Positions 24,251 through 35,025 of a stretch of DNA of 64,000 nucleotides are shown in pieces. Source of the stretch: Peromyscus leucopus (taxonomy: Eukaryota > Chordata > Mammalia > Rodentia > Cricetidae); assembly GCF_004664715.2 (NCBI RefSeq), contig NC_051066.1:82609735-82673734 (forward strand), given 5' to 3'. The number at the start of each line of letters is the position of its first letter. Position 1 is the stretch's first letter. The notes under the pieces are model-generated. The model was given only the letters and a program-made list of their open reading frames with translations. It made no database searches and was not told the origin of the DNA. Made by a program: the position numbers and the translations under genes.

Positions 24251-24721
24251 TTACGGTGAACTGCCTAATGCAATGGTAATAACCCATGTTATTTGGGAGA
24301 CCTCTGAGGTGTCCCCTACTGATAATTCATAGGGATATATCTTATGTGTGACACTTTTAAAAATAATCCAATAGAAATCTGAAGCTAAAAATACCATAAT
24401 GAGAATTAATAGTCATAGATTTAATACCATATTTTAAGAAGACAAAAGGGGTGAATGACATATAATAGGGATTAGTTAGAAAAAGAAAGCAAACAATAAT
24501 AGCAAGAAAATAACCTAAAACATGGACTTTATAAATGAATGAATAAATGAATGAATGAATGGAAACTACAATAAGAATAAAGGAGGCAATCATGCTCTAT
24601 GATTTTCCCAGCTTATATGATACTGAGGACTGAACCGGGAGGGAAGCATGTGGTGAAAACAGTGTTTGGAGAGTCATGACTGAAGGCTTTATCCCAATTA
24701 GCTATTTATTTTTTATTTAGA
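24251..24721. other. Unique AT-rich sequence
   Basis: Contains a short (AATG)n tract at 24535-24560 and nothing else recognised. Confidence 0.5.
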
Positions 24722-24869
24722 CTTTGAATTTGATTTTCTTTTTTATTATTTCTTGTTTTTTTTTTGAAAATATAATACAGTTCTATCATTTTCCCCTTCC
24801 CTTTCCTCCCTCCAAACTCTCCATATATCCTCTTTGCTCTCTTCAAATTGGTGGCCTTATTTTTCATTA

Positions 24870-24872
<3 letters not shown>
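24722..24872 (-). mobile_element. L1 3' terminal fragment
   Basis: T-rich reversed tail, then 'ctatcattttccccttccc', 'cctccctccaaactctccatat' and 'tctttgctctcttcaaattgg'. This is the same 3' terminus as the L1 starting at 1556. It runs into a TG tract that this family commonly carries. Confidence 0.75.

Positions 24873-24921
<49 letters not shown>
24873..24921. repeat. (TG)n microsatellite
   Basis: About 24 perfect TG units at the edge of the L1 3' fragment. Confidence 0.97.
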
Positions 24922-24924
<3 letters not shown>

Positions 24925-25661
24925 ATTGTTATATATGTAAAACAATTATTTTTAAAATGCTTTATCGAAGCTCTATAAATATACAGTTATTAGAAGTACA
25001 GTACAGTGGCAACTATAGAATCTTGACCAGCCAGAGAAAAATTACTTTGACCATCAAACAGTAACCGAACTTAATTAGTCGACAGCAACAATGAAAGCTG
25101 AAAGAGAATAGGAAAGTAAACTCTAAAGCGCATCATCGGGGAAGAATGTGCCATCCTGTAAGACATTGTTTTGAACACTTAAGATTAAATATAGATGCAT
25201 CTAGATGAAAAGTAAATTATTATAGATAGAGTTGAAAAGTTATACTCTTCAATCCTGACATAGTCTTGAGTTGCATCTTTCATGTCCCTCCAGGCAGATG
25301 CTTTGCTCAGGGTAGAGAATAGGTTGTTAGAAAGAGTGTTTTTCAAAGTTCCTGTCTCACTCTCAGCCTTAGAGTTTCTCTGTAAAACTCTACTCATGGA
25401 GAAATTGGAAAGAGTAAAGTTTCCTTTATCTGCTGTGGAAAGTTTCGTGTACATATGTCATGAATTCTTGCTTTTACCAAATTCCTAGGTTGAGACTTTA
25501 ACACAGTGTGGCTGTGTTTGCCCATGTGATCTTTGAAAAGGCAACTGAGATTAGGAACAGTCATAAAAGTGGGTTTCTAATGAGGTAGGCTCCATTCTCT
25601 AGCCCTCCTGTCTGTGCCAGTAACCTGTTCTGTATGGGCTAGGTTTGTACACCTGTAACCT
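24922..25661. other. Unique sequence
   Basis: No repeat, exon or RNA gene is recognised. Confidence 0.5.
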
Positions 25662-25796
25662 CACTATATAAATAAAGTATTATTGAAATACAATCACAAT
25701 CATTTGCATCATCCCTATGGCTATTACATGGCTTAAAAGTCTAACTGAAATATTATGACATCGAATTATATAGGGAAAAATTGCTGAACCCTGAAG
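25662..25796 (+). mobile_element. Ancient hAT (Charlie-type) remnant
   Basis: 'aataaagtattattgaaatac' and 'atcatccctatggctattaca' followed by 'aaaaattgctgaaccctga'. This is the order of the right end of mammalian MER-type hAT repeats, whose end reads '...tttgccgacccctg'. Only the right end is visible. Confidence 0.45.
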
Positions 25797-26217
25797 TGTA
25801 GGATGGCTTCCTTGCCTTCTAAGCTATAAATGGATTGATCAAATGAAGAGCAGTGATAGAACCGGAAAGAAGAAAATAACTGAGTTTTGTGAAAGTTCTC
25901 CACGAGAGTATTTGAAAACTCTGAGCAATTTACTAACTTCTTTAGTCTCTTTGTCTGCATTAGATAACTGTGTGCCTTCCTGCTTTCCCATAAAAGAAGT
26001 TTTCATTATATCTTGTAGTTTTCCACCTCCTTTTGCATGTTCTTCCAATTTTATATTTATCTGAGCAGGTTTTGCCTCCTTAGCTTATCTTACACTGTGC
26101 GGGCTATGTGGTTTCTAGGGAGCTCCTGGTTGGTAATTTATTTTAAATTCTTCCCTTCAAGGTACTGTGTTAATAGTCCATATTTGTCATATAACAAATC
26201 TGTGGAAACACCTCTAT
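25797..26217. other. Unique sequence
   Basis: Nothing is recognised between the hAT remnant and the target-site copy of the next B1. Confidence 0.5.
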
Positions 26218-26230
26218 GGGGTAGAACTTT

Positions 26231-26416
26231 TTTGTTTTTTTGTTTGTTTGTCTGTTTTTATTTTGTTTTGTTTATTCAAGACAGGGTTTCTCTGTGTAGC
26301 TTTGCGCCTTTCCTAGAACTCACTTGGTAGCCCAGGCTGGCCTCTAACTCACAGAGATCTGCCTGGCTCTGCCTCCGAGTGCTGGGATTAAAGGCATGCG
26401 CCACTACCACTCGGCT
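26231..26416 (-). mobile_element. B1 SINE, well preserved, with target-site duplication
   Basis: T-rich reversed tail (26231-26275), then 'acagggtttctctgtgtagc', the cricetid-type 'tttgcgcctttcctagaact', 'gtgctgggattaaaggcatg' and 'cactcggct'. Flanks repeat 'ggggtagaa(c/t)tttt' at 26218-26230 and 26417-26430, so both insertion ends are intact. The 7SL-derived internal pol III boxes are recognisable on the minus strand. Confidence 0.95.
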
Positions 26417-26562
26417 GGGGTAGAATTTTTGTTTTCATTCCCCTTACTTTCACAAGTAAGACAGAAAGTGCTTATAATCAGAGCCTTGATAAAGTTCCCC
26501 CAGGTAATAAGAAGCTGGAAAAGTGCCCAGCTTGTAGACTTGAAGACCATTACCCATGAAAT

Positions 26563-26850
26563 ATGGCCATGCATGGTGGCATGCATTTGTCATCCCAGTG
26601 TCTGGGAGGGAGAGACAAGAGGATCCCCTGAGGTTACTAGCCAGCCAATCTAGCATACTGCTGAGTTCCAGAATCTAGGCCACTAAAGAAAGATCTTATC
26701 TTGAAAAAGAAAAGAATTTTTTAAAGAAGCAAAGAAAGATATACTGAGCCTGAAGAAGATATCTAGGGTTATCCTCTGATCTCCACCTGCAAACCCCACC
26801 ACATACACATATACATGAACATGCATGCCTAGGCACACACAGAGAGAGGG
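26563..26850 (+). mobile_element. B4 SINE lacking a clear tRNA head
   Basis: Opens with 'ggccatgcatggtggcatgc' (B1-like half), has an A-rich middle near 26702-26750, then 'atcctctgatctccacctgc' and a CA-rich tail ending 'aggcacacacagagagagg'. Its order matches the 3' two thirds of B4. Confidence 0.65.
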
Positions 26851-28383
26851 GAGTGGTAGAGAGTGAGCTGAAACTTTTAAATTATCAACAATTTCCATTT
26901 TTTAGGACCTTTCTGTTAATGGATTTATAAGTACACTTCTTATTGTTTACTTACTGGTCTTTACAACAGTGGATCTGAAATTATTGACCTGCTATTACTT
27001 AACAAAAATGGAGACCAAATACATTGAAATTATTTTCTGAAGGATACCACTGGATAAAATATAACCTACCCAAGCTCCATGCCTCTAGGCACTGGATTAA
27101 GTTTATCTGTAAGTGGATTTTGTCATTCATACTTAAACTCATGCATCTTGAAGGGTGCTCAGAATTGTGTGTTCTCTAAAGCTTGAATTATATGTGATAA
27201 TTCTCACTTTTGGTGATAGTGGGTCATCTGTGAGCAGGGCTATGGAGGAAATGCATATTAGATGTTTGAAAGAAACCAATCTGAAGTCAGGTGACTAAGA
27301 TAAGAGCCCAGAAACAATTACCCCCTCATTACTAGTAGTTTTTTAGTGGCCACACACTATTCAGAGGTAATTGATTTAAATAAGATCTTAAGTAGGGATG
27401 CAGTGCTGTTACATGCTTCTAGAATGTGATTGGCTTGAATCTGTGCATTAGGGAGTTTGCCAACTGGTTTCTGTGCATGGATTTCTCATTCTTTGTTTAA
27501 TTGGCCTCTGAGATGAAAAAAATTATCCTCCAATTCCCAAGAAGCCCTCTCACACTGCTTCCTTCTGCCTGAGGCAGGCACACAACTGATTCCAATAAAA
27601 GCTCATTGCCTCAGGCTATAGAGCACATTTTGTGTTATCATTTTCCTGTTCTGGCTCACACACTCCTAATATTCTCTTTCACAAGCAGAAAACAAGTATT
27701 TTAGGAAACTTTATTTAAAAGCAAACAGCAGTCTCTGGTCCTGTCTGCTTCACTTAGTCTGAAGACCTTGAATTTGAAAAGGAAGTGACCACTCCCCAGG
27801 TGAACTTGTGGTATGTGGTGGTCATCCACGTGTGTATTTGAAATAATTGCATTAAGTAATATTATCCCTATCAGTTCCTTTTTCCTGGGGTATATGTTAG
27901 ATGAGAGCCAAGGGAGGGCTCTTAGGATAGCTATTGTGTGTTGATATCGTTTGACACAATAACAGGATTATTAGCCTTTTGCCAGTCATCTGCACATTGG
28001 CTACTGCCAATGGGGAAGATGTATTTGTTTATGAGTTTAAGTTTTGGAATGAATCATTTCCATCACCACAGACTGCTAAAGTATCATCACTGTATCTCCC
28101 ATTATATCCTAGGAGCAAGTATCAATCACAGATCTGAGAAAACTTGTATTGATTCACCTGCAGCAGATGACTGCTCTTTTTCTAGAACATACAGTCTCCT
28201 CTTTTTGTACATGAGTTGATGGAATTGATACCTTTTCTGAGGAATTTACTTTTGACCTACCAAATTTTAAGGCCAATAACTCACTTGCCTACCAGCTGTT
28301 CAGTCAGACAGATACACAGATGATAAGGCATTCTCCACCTGGTACAGGATGCTCAGTCCTTACCTAGATCAAACACACTAAAT
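26851..28383. other. Unique sequence
   Basis: No gene or repeat can be supported. Confidence 0.45.
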
Positions 28384-28955
28384 ATGGCTGGGAAGAACAG
28401 AGTACAGATCAAGAACCTGGGTTGCTGTTACCTAGTATATAAGAATAAACACTGCTATTCTATGTATTTATTAGGTCTCAAACCTCATACACATGGGTCA
28501 GGTGTCTACTTAACATATCAAAGTAGACTGTGGCTGCCCGGTTTTCCCTGCATCCCTCAGTCCCTACCTGTTCCAGGGTATGACTGGCATACCCTGCCCT
28601 TACCCTAAAGTTCTCTAGCCCAAGGGCTGGGCTGCCCTTCCCCCAACTTCCCTTCCGTATATAATCCAATCATGATGATTACTTGGTCTTTCTCGTCTAC
28701 CCTTTTCCCTCCTGGCCTCTTAGTCTGGTTTTCGCCTCTCCCCTTTCCTGTCTCCTCACATAGCCCAGCTCAGCCTGGTCATGTCCACTTTGGACTCTCC
28801 CAGATGTTCCTGCCATGGGCTATGCTCCCTGTTAGCTACAGTAAACTTTCTCCTCCGCCATACCTAGAAGCAGTCATGTCCTTTCATTTTTCTTTCTTTC
28901 TATCATTCAGTACTATTCTGAAATATCCTATGTTGAAAGTCTCATAAAGCTAACA
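28384..28955 (+). mobile_element. Possible solo LTR or other unclassified retroelement
   Basis: A C/T-rich block with a TATA-like 'cgtatataatcc' (about 28647), then 'ggtctttctcgtctaccc' and 'agctacagtaaactttctcctccgcc', ending in 'tgtcctttcatttttctttctttc'. This resembles the U3-R-U5 order of some rodent ERV LTRs with a non-canonical poly(A) signal. I could not define ends or a target-site duplication, and no internal viral coding sequence is present. Confidence 0.35.
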
Positions 28956-29378
28956 ATTTTCTAATTTTCAGAAAATATCTGAAGTTGCAAAGTTCTACTC
29001 ATTAGCTTAAGCTTTTCTCCCACACATTTTATCCCTATATGCCTTATATGTTCACAAGTACTTGCTACAGGCATAACAACTGAGCCAGCAGCCATATGTT
29101 TAATGGGAAACTTTAGGAAACTGCTGCTTTCATTTGACAGCTTATGTTCTGAATACTTATTTATGATTTTTAAACATACATATTATTATATCATCTTAGG
29201 TTTATTTGAGGTTTCCTCCTGATCTATAAGCTGAAATTTAAGAGAAATTAGAGGAGGGTGATAACTTTACTTGAGTCAAGTAATACAGGCCTTCCTTCAG
29301 GGAAAAAGGAAGTATGGGGTCAGATATGAATGGATAGAGAGGATTTTGAAACTTAGAGAAGAGAATGAACAACAGGAA
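28956..29378. other. Unique sequence
   Basis: Nothing is recognised. Confidence 0.45.
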
Positions 29379-30043
29379 CTGTAGATGTAACAGTCTTTTT
29401 TTTTTTTTTTTTTTTTTTTTTGGTTTTTCAAGACAGGGTTTCTTGTGTAGCTTTGCGCCTTTCCTGGAACTCACTTGGTAGCCCAGGCTGGCCTTGAACT
29501 CACAGAGATCCACCTGGCTCTGCCTCCCGAGTGCTGGAATTAAAGGCGTGTGCCACCACCGCCCAGCTAATGTAACAGTCTTATTAAATAAGAAACACAA
29601 AGCCAAATGCAGAGTTAAAAGCCCAAGAGTTCAGAGCAGTAGCTAAGAGCTGATACTGAAAACCTTTCTTACCTTCACTGCCGCTGTTGTCCTTCCCCTC
29701 AGAAAGAGACCTACTTCCCGTCTATCTGTCTTTTTATTGACTTTCTGTTTTGCCTTCTCATTGGTTGTAAACCCAACCACATGACCTCCTCATCACTGCT
29801 GTCTATACAGACCTCTAAGGTCTCTGGTTGGTATAGAGATTAAAGGCATGTGTCTCCATGCTGGCTGTATCTTTGAACACACAGAGATCTGCCTATCATG
29901 TGATTGGGATTAAAGGTGTGTGCCACCATCACCCGACTTATGGTATGGCTTGCTATTAGCTCTGACCCCCAGGCAACTTTATTTATTAACATACAAATAA
30001 AATCACATTTCAGTACAAATAAAATATTACCATAATGAACCAC
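29379..30043 (+). mobile_element. Cricetid-type composite repeat, copy 1, split by a B1
   Basis: Shares its full order with 37578-38069: 'aacagtcttattaaataag' start, 'cacaNagccaaat', 'gccttctcattgg', 'tctatacagacctc', then two B1-like half-units ('gattaaaggcatgtgtctcc' and 'gattaaaggtgtgtgccacc'), and the end 'tttatttattaacatacaaa' then 'aaataaaatatNacca'. A complete B1 with its own target-site duplication sits just inside the left end, so the composite element is older than that B1. I do not know a family name. Orientation is as written, with the A-rich end on the right. Confidence 0.75.
29398..29569 (-). mobile_element. B1 SINE nested in the composite repeat
   Basis: Reversed T-tail of 20+ bases, then a well-preserved reversed B1 ending 'accaccgcccagct'. 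A perfect 13-bp target-site duplication 'atgtaacagtctt' lies at 29385-29397 and 29570-29582. Carries the cricetid-type 'gcgcctttcctggaactca' segment. Confidence 0.97.
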
Positions 30044-30454
30044 AGACAGAAATTAAGACTTTATTTATTGCCTATTGAGATCTGTCCAGGCTAAAAAAAA
30101 AGGCTGGAATGAAAGATTTGTTGGAGAAAGTAAAAAGATAAGAAGGAGATGTGTGATTAATTTGTACAATATCTTTACTTGATTTTACATATTGTTCTTG
30201 CTATGTGGCTTAGATATTTGCTTCCTGGTAGAAGATATATTTAAATCTTTAATACCTTAGGGAAGATAGTTTGTCTATGTGGCCAAAACACCAAAATGTT
30301 CTTCCTTAATATGAGAGACAAATTTTATCCAGGCTGTTGGCCTGTGTGTCCCCCCAGGCTCTGAGGCTATTCTAGCTGGCATCAAAACCCAGTATAAACT
30401 TTTTAGCCAGTACTTCCGGGATGCTGGGACACACTGTGCTTTCAGGGTAGGAGG
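30044..30454. other. Unique sequence
   Basis: Nothing is recognised. Confidence 0.45.
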
Positions 30455-30812
30455 ATGTGGTACTTTGAAAGAAAATGGCTCTCATAGGAAGTGGCACTAT
30501 TAGGAGGTGTGGCTTTGTTGGAATAGGTATAGATTTGTTGGAGAAAGTGTGTCACTGTGGTGGTGGGTTTTGAGATTTCCTGTGCTCCAGCTATGCCCAG
30601 TGTGGCAAAGTTCACTTCTTGTTGCCTGTGGATCAAGGCAACTCTCAGCGACCTCTTCAGCGCCATGTCTGCCTGCATGCCGCCATGTCCTACCATGATG
30701 ATAATGAACCAAACTTCTGAAACTGTAAGCCAGTCCCAATGAAATGTTTTTCTTTATAAGAGTTGCCATGATCACGATGTCTCTTTACAGCAATAGAAAC
30801 ACTAACTAAGAC
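30455..30812 (+). mobile_element. Ubiquitous rodent repeat, left part of an RMER1-like unit
   Basis: 'ggctctcataggaagtggc', 'aggaggtgtggctttgttgg', 'gtgtcactgtggtggtgggt', 'catgccgccatgtcctacc', 'ctttataagagttgcc' and 'aatagaaacactaactaag' occur in the order of a repeat very common in rodent DNA. It runs directly into 30813-31500. Confidence 0.7.
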
Positions 30813-31500
30813 AGAAGTTGGTACTAGGGACTAGGATATTGCTTTGATAGGCTTGACCATGTTTTTATTTAAAGAAATTTGGACCTTGGTACTTTGGATT
30901 AGGAAAGCAGTGGGATGCTTTAAGTGCTGCTTAGTGGACCATACTAGTATGAGCATGGAACAGGGGTGCTGAACTGTGGGGGCCTAGCTCAAGAAGTTTC
31001 AGAGGAATTTTAGTATGTTGCCTAGAGATCACTTTTGTGATATTTTGGTAAAGAATATGGCTGCTTTTTGCCCTTTTCATCCAAAAAGTTTGCCTGAGGC
31101 TAAATTGAAAAGATTTGGACTAATTCCACTGGTAGAAGAAATCTCAAAACAGTCTAGTATTGACTCTGTTGTATGGCTATTAGTGTTAACTCTAATGAAG
31201 ATTTATAATAAAAAGGAGCATGCTGAGCAAATAAAAGCACAAAGTGTACAATCTGAGGAGAAAAGGGACACCAGCAAGTGGAATGGAACTAAACCCATGT
31301 TCAAGGAGATACAGATTAAAAAATGGAATAAAGGGAGTGGTGACCTCAGGGAAAGACCCCACTTAGTTAAGCTTCTAATTTGTGAAAGGAATTTGAGAAT
31401 AGTTTAGGTTCAGATGCGGTGGTACATACCTTTAATACCGGTACTCAGTAATAAGACAGAGGATATATAAGCGAACTTGAGGGTGATATATTTTACCTGT
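30813..31500 (+). mobile_element. RMER1-like rodent repeat, right part, with an open 130-codon frame
   Basis: 'agaagttggtactaggg', 'ggattaggaaagcagtggg', 'tgcctagagatcactttt', 'gctgctttttgcccttttc' and 'gacctcagggaaagacccc' follow the remembered order of a long rodent repeat that ends in a B1-like tail (here 31407-31500, 'gatgcggtggtacatacc'). A frame at 31015-31407 is open for 130 codons and is lysine-rich with no domain I recognise. The RMER1 name is from memory and its classification is unsettled. Confidence 0.55.
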
Positions 31501-31913
31501 CAGTATCTCTGGGCCCTTAGAAATTCTTCATCAGTCACAAATAATTCTCTCTGTCATTAAAAACAAGTACCAGCTCTAAATCAGCCTTTGAAGATGTTGG
31601 TAAAGCCTACATCTGCTTCTCTGCTAATTTCTGCCCAGCCTACCATTAGTAGAGTTGATTTCTTCTACTGTGTCATGATAGAAAAGGTGAGAAACTTTGA
31701 ACCTTTCAACAGTGGAACTTCCTGGTGAAAGCTGAAGATCTGCATTGGGTGAAAAGGTAGAAGAATCACTTGTATACCTGCATACTCTATAAGTTTTCTC
31801 ATGAATTGCTATTTTGAAGTTGTGACTTAGATCAGATGCATGTTATACACAGTGAAAATGGAAACAGCTAATAGGATGTAGATGAAGCCATGACCTCATT
31901 ATATTTGATTAGA
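31501..31913. other. Unique sequence
   Basis: Nothing is recognised. Confidence 0.45.
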
Positions 31914-32278
31914 TGTTGCTGTGGAATAACCCTCTTGTACACTGTAAAGATTTGTCACTCGAATTGGTTTAATAAAATGCTGATTAGCAGCCAGGCAGGA
32001 ACTATAGGCTGGGTGACCAAACTAAGGATAATGAGAAGGAAAAAGGTGGAGCCAGGACTCACCAGCCAGATGCAGAGGGAATAGGAGATGAATGTGCCAT
32101 GCTAATAAAGGTACCACCACACAGGAAAGAATAAATAGAAATATGGGTTAATTTAAATGTAAGAGTTATCTAATAACAAGCCTGAGATATTGGCCAAACA
32201 TTTTGAAATTAATATAAGCTTTTGCGTGTTTATTTGGGACTGGTTGGTCAGAAGAGAAAAACTCCACCTTTGTTTACA
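31914..32278 (+). mobile_element. Cricetid-type LTR-like repeat
   Basis: Starts 'tgttgctgtggaataacc'. It contains 'gtaaagatttgtcactcg', 'ggtttaataaaatgctgatt', 'caccagccagatgcagagg', 'atatgggttaatttaaatg' and 'gcgtgtttatttgggactgg', and ends near 'cctttgtttaca'. The TG...CA ends and length suit a solo LTR. I recall this sequence as abundant in hamster, vole and deer-mouse DNA and cannot name the family. No internal coding region is adjacent. Confidence 0.55.
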
Positions 32279-32312
32279 GGATGTAGCCTATATGTTGTCT
32301 CCACACTTTTCC

Positions 32313-32652
32313 TTTCTTTTTTTTTTTAGTTATTAAAAGATTTTCTATTTGTTTTACATACCAACCACAGAGTCCCCTCTCCTCCCTCCTCCCAACCCCC
32401 CAGCCTTCCTCCCCAACCCACCCCCATTCCCACCTCCTCCAAGGCAAGGTCTCTCATGGGGAGTCAGCAGAGCCTGGTTTATTCAGATGAGGCAGGTCCA
32501 AGCCCCTCCTCCCTGCACCAAGGCTGTGCAAAGAGTCCCACAATAGGCACTCGGCTTCAAAAAGCAGGCTCATGCACTAGGGACAGGTCGATCCCACTGC
32601 CTGGGAGCCCCCTAAACAGTTCAAGCTAAACAACTGTCTTGCCTATCCAGAC
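32313..32652 (-). mobile_element. L1 3' end, 5' truncated within the 3' UTR
   Basis: Reversed T-tail at 32313-32326, then 'gttttacataccaaccacag', a C-rich tract (32366-32430, G-rich on the L1 strand), 'cacctcctccaaggcaaggt', 'ggcaggtccaagcccctcc' and 'acaactgtcttgcctatcc'. It shares its order with 58804-59231 and the start of the L1 at 44079. Confidence 0.9.
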
Positions 32653-33107
32653 TTTTATAAGGGGACTCCTTGAAGTCTTGGGGAACTCCTTTTCTTCTGC
32701 CTTAAGAAGCTGTTCCTTTTTCTACTGTAACTATCATAAAGCACAGATGTATATGCATGTGCTTGCCTTTTCCTTTCGGGAAAATAACTTAGTATATTGA
32801 AATCTGTGCTTTCACAATAAAACAAAATATTTAAAATAGAATTTCAAGGCCCTTTGATCAGGTCTATACTAACTTTCCACCTTGCTTTATTCCCCTTTTA
32901 TTTATTCAAATATTAAGGTACACTAGACTTGTCAGATCTTTAAACTGTTCAGATGATTCATTGGCATGGGGGAGATGGGTAGAGCTTTGAATTGTATTCT
33001 ATTTGCCCAAACTCTGTACTTGGAAATCTAATTTAGCATGTACAGAATGCAATATAATTATGCTGACTCATTAGATTCTGATTTTATATAACTCAATATG
33101 CTTGATA
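32653..33107. other. Unique sequence
   Basis: Nothing is recognised. Confidence 0.45.
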
Positions 33108-33284
33108 GTTGTGGTGGTTTGAATGAGAATGTCCCTCATAGGCTCATATGTTTGAATTTTGCTTTCCAGCTAGTGAACTGTTTGAGAAGGATTAGTAGAT
33201 GTGGCTGTGTTGGAGTAGTTGTGATCTTGTTGAAGGGGATATGTCACTGGAGGTGGGCATTGACATTTCTAAAGCCTACTTCAG

Positions 33285-33326
<42 letters not shown>

Positions 33327-33363
33327 TATACATGTGTGTGTGTGTGTATGTGTATGCGTGCGT

Positions 33364-33420
<57 letters not shown>

Positions 33421-33616
33421 ATCTTTCCATGCTGCCTTTGGACTTTGGTTTAGGATGTAAAGCCCCCAGCTACTGCTCCAGTGCCATAACTATATGCTTC
33501 CTCTCATGATGATGACAGACTAACCCTCTAAGTAAGTTCCCAGTTGAATGATTTCTTTTTATAAGAGTTACCTTGGTCATGATGTGTCTTCACAGTAATA
33601 TAACAGTAACTAAGGG
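33108..33616 (+). mobile_element. Rodent interspersed repeat carrying expanded (TC)n(TG)n
   Basis: 'tgtggtggtttgaatgagaa', 'cataggctcatatgtttgaa', 'gagaaggattagtagatgtg' and 'tcactggaggtgggcattg', then the microsatellites, then 'ctactgctccagtgccata', 'cttggtcatgatgtgtcttc' and 'aacagtaactaag'. This is a common rodent repeat in sense orientation. The family normally has a short TC run at this point, which here has expanded and acquired a TG tract. Confidence 0.75.
33286..33418. repeat. Compound (TC)n(TG)n microsatellite
   Basis: (TC)n covers 33286-33322. After 'catatatacatg', an interrupted TG/TGCG tract runs 33331-33418, pure at its right end. Confidence 0.97.
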
Positions 33617-34689
33617 AGTTATTCAGTAGATTATTCATGTTTTTTCAAATATTATCTAGTCTGGTATAGTTATTAACCTTTTATACTAAATTTATGAATG
33701 AGGAAACTGAGACTTAGAGTAAGGCACATTCTTAAGAATACAGTACTATTGTGGAATATCAAATTGAAGAAGTCTATCTCTAAACCCCCTTTCACTTTTT
33801 TTTTCAGTCACTGTCTGATTGCAACCATTCTGGAAGGAATGAAAATATCTTAAATAGATACCTATGACACAACCTTTGGCTGTTAGTCTTCAAGAAGATT
33901 GAGACTTCCCAGGAATTTCATGCTGGTAGAAAAAATAAACTAAAGCTTGGTGCCAACCAGAAGAAGAACTTGTCTCCAAGGAAGAGAGTTAAACAGTTCT
34001 GACAACTTGCCATACCATCTTACAGAAGGAACTAGATCCCAGATAATGATAGACAGAACCACACCTTGACCAAGAAACCTCAGTTGTATGTGCCTCTTGA
34101 CCTCAATTTAAGCCTGTACTCATCTCAGAACTCCTGGAGATAGACCTGGATGGATCACTGGACCTATTTGTTTATTTTCACAATGTGATCATACTGAATA
34201 AATCATTTTCTTCTCACTACTACTTGTTTGTTTTATTGGGACTACTGAGAAAGCATGACTAAGTCTAGTTTATTGGAGTTGCCAGAGCCCAGGCGTTGAT
34301 CCTAAGAGTTCTAATAACACATATTTAATGGCTATTTACAGACAATATATTTGCCTATGGAAGACCTAGCCTACTGTGAAATATCTTCCTGGAATTTGAA
34401 ATGAATGAAAAAGATTTTTATCAATCTATCACTGATAAAATTACTACCTATAACTAGAGGCTGCATCCACTCCAGTTCATGCTTTCTGTAAAGAGTGCCT
34501 CATGTTATTTGTTGAGGGCTTTCTTTAGGATTTCTGTTTTTGTCCTGTTGTTGCTGACACTAATTTCTTTATCTTTAGTTTTAACTAAATATTTATTACT
34601 ATCGACTCAATTGGTTTAGCATTCTCTTCAGACTGTTTTGACTACTCTCAATTTTTTTAAGTGTAATTTATTTATCTGACCATGTGTTT
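33617..34689. other. Unique sequence with a MIR-like trace
   Basis: 33655-33745 has 'tgaatgaggaaactgagact', resembling a reversed MIR. The rest is unplaced. Confidence 0.4.
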
Positions 34690-35025
34690 GTTTTGGATGG
34701 ATATAAATTCATGCACACATGTGAATGCAGGTGTACTTAACTCTGTGTGTACACACGGAGGCCAGAAGTTAAAATAGTGTGCCTTCCTTATTTCTTCCCG
34801 CTGTTATTTTCCACTTTGAGATAGGGTCTCTTCCTGAAACTGGAGCTCACCATTTCAGTAAGGCTAGATGGCCATTGAGTCCCCAGGATTCATCTATGTC
34901 CACAGGACTCCTGGAGTCACAGATTCAAATAGCCTTTTCTGCAGTTAATGTGGGTGCTGGGAATCCAGACTCAGGTCCTCATGCTTGTGCATTGGGCATT
35001 TAATCCACCAATGTATCGTTCTAGT
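34690..35025 (-). mobile_element. B4 SINE (reversed)
   Basis: CA/GT-rich lead, 'cacacggaggccagaagtt', 'gagatagggtctcttcctg', 'actggagctcaccatttcag', 'gtgggtgctgggaatccaga' and 'ctcaggtcctcatgcttgtg', then the reversed tRNA-like head. Full reversed B4 order. Confidence 0.75.

Noticed and set aside
33098..33453. Overlapping 84-107 codon frames rich in S/L and C/V
   Set aside because: They are translations of (TC)n and (TG)n microsatellites. The same applies to frames over the AC/TG tracts at 3003, 10960, 18150, 24873 and 50485.
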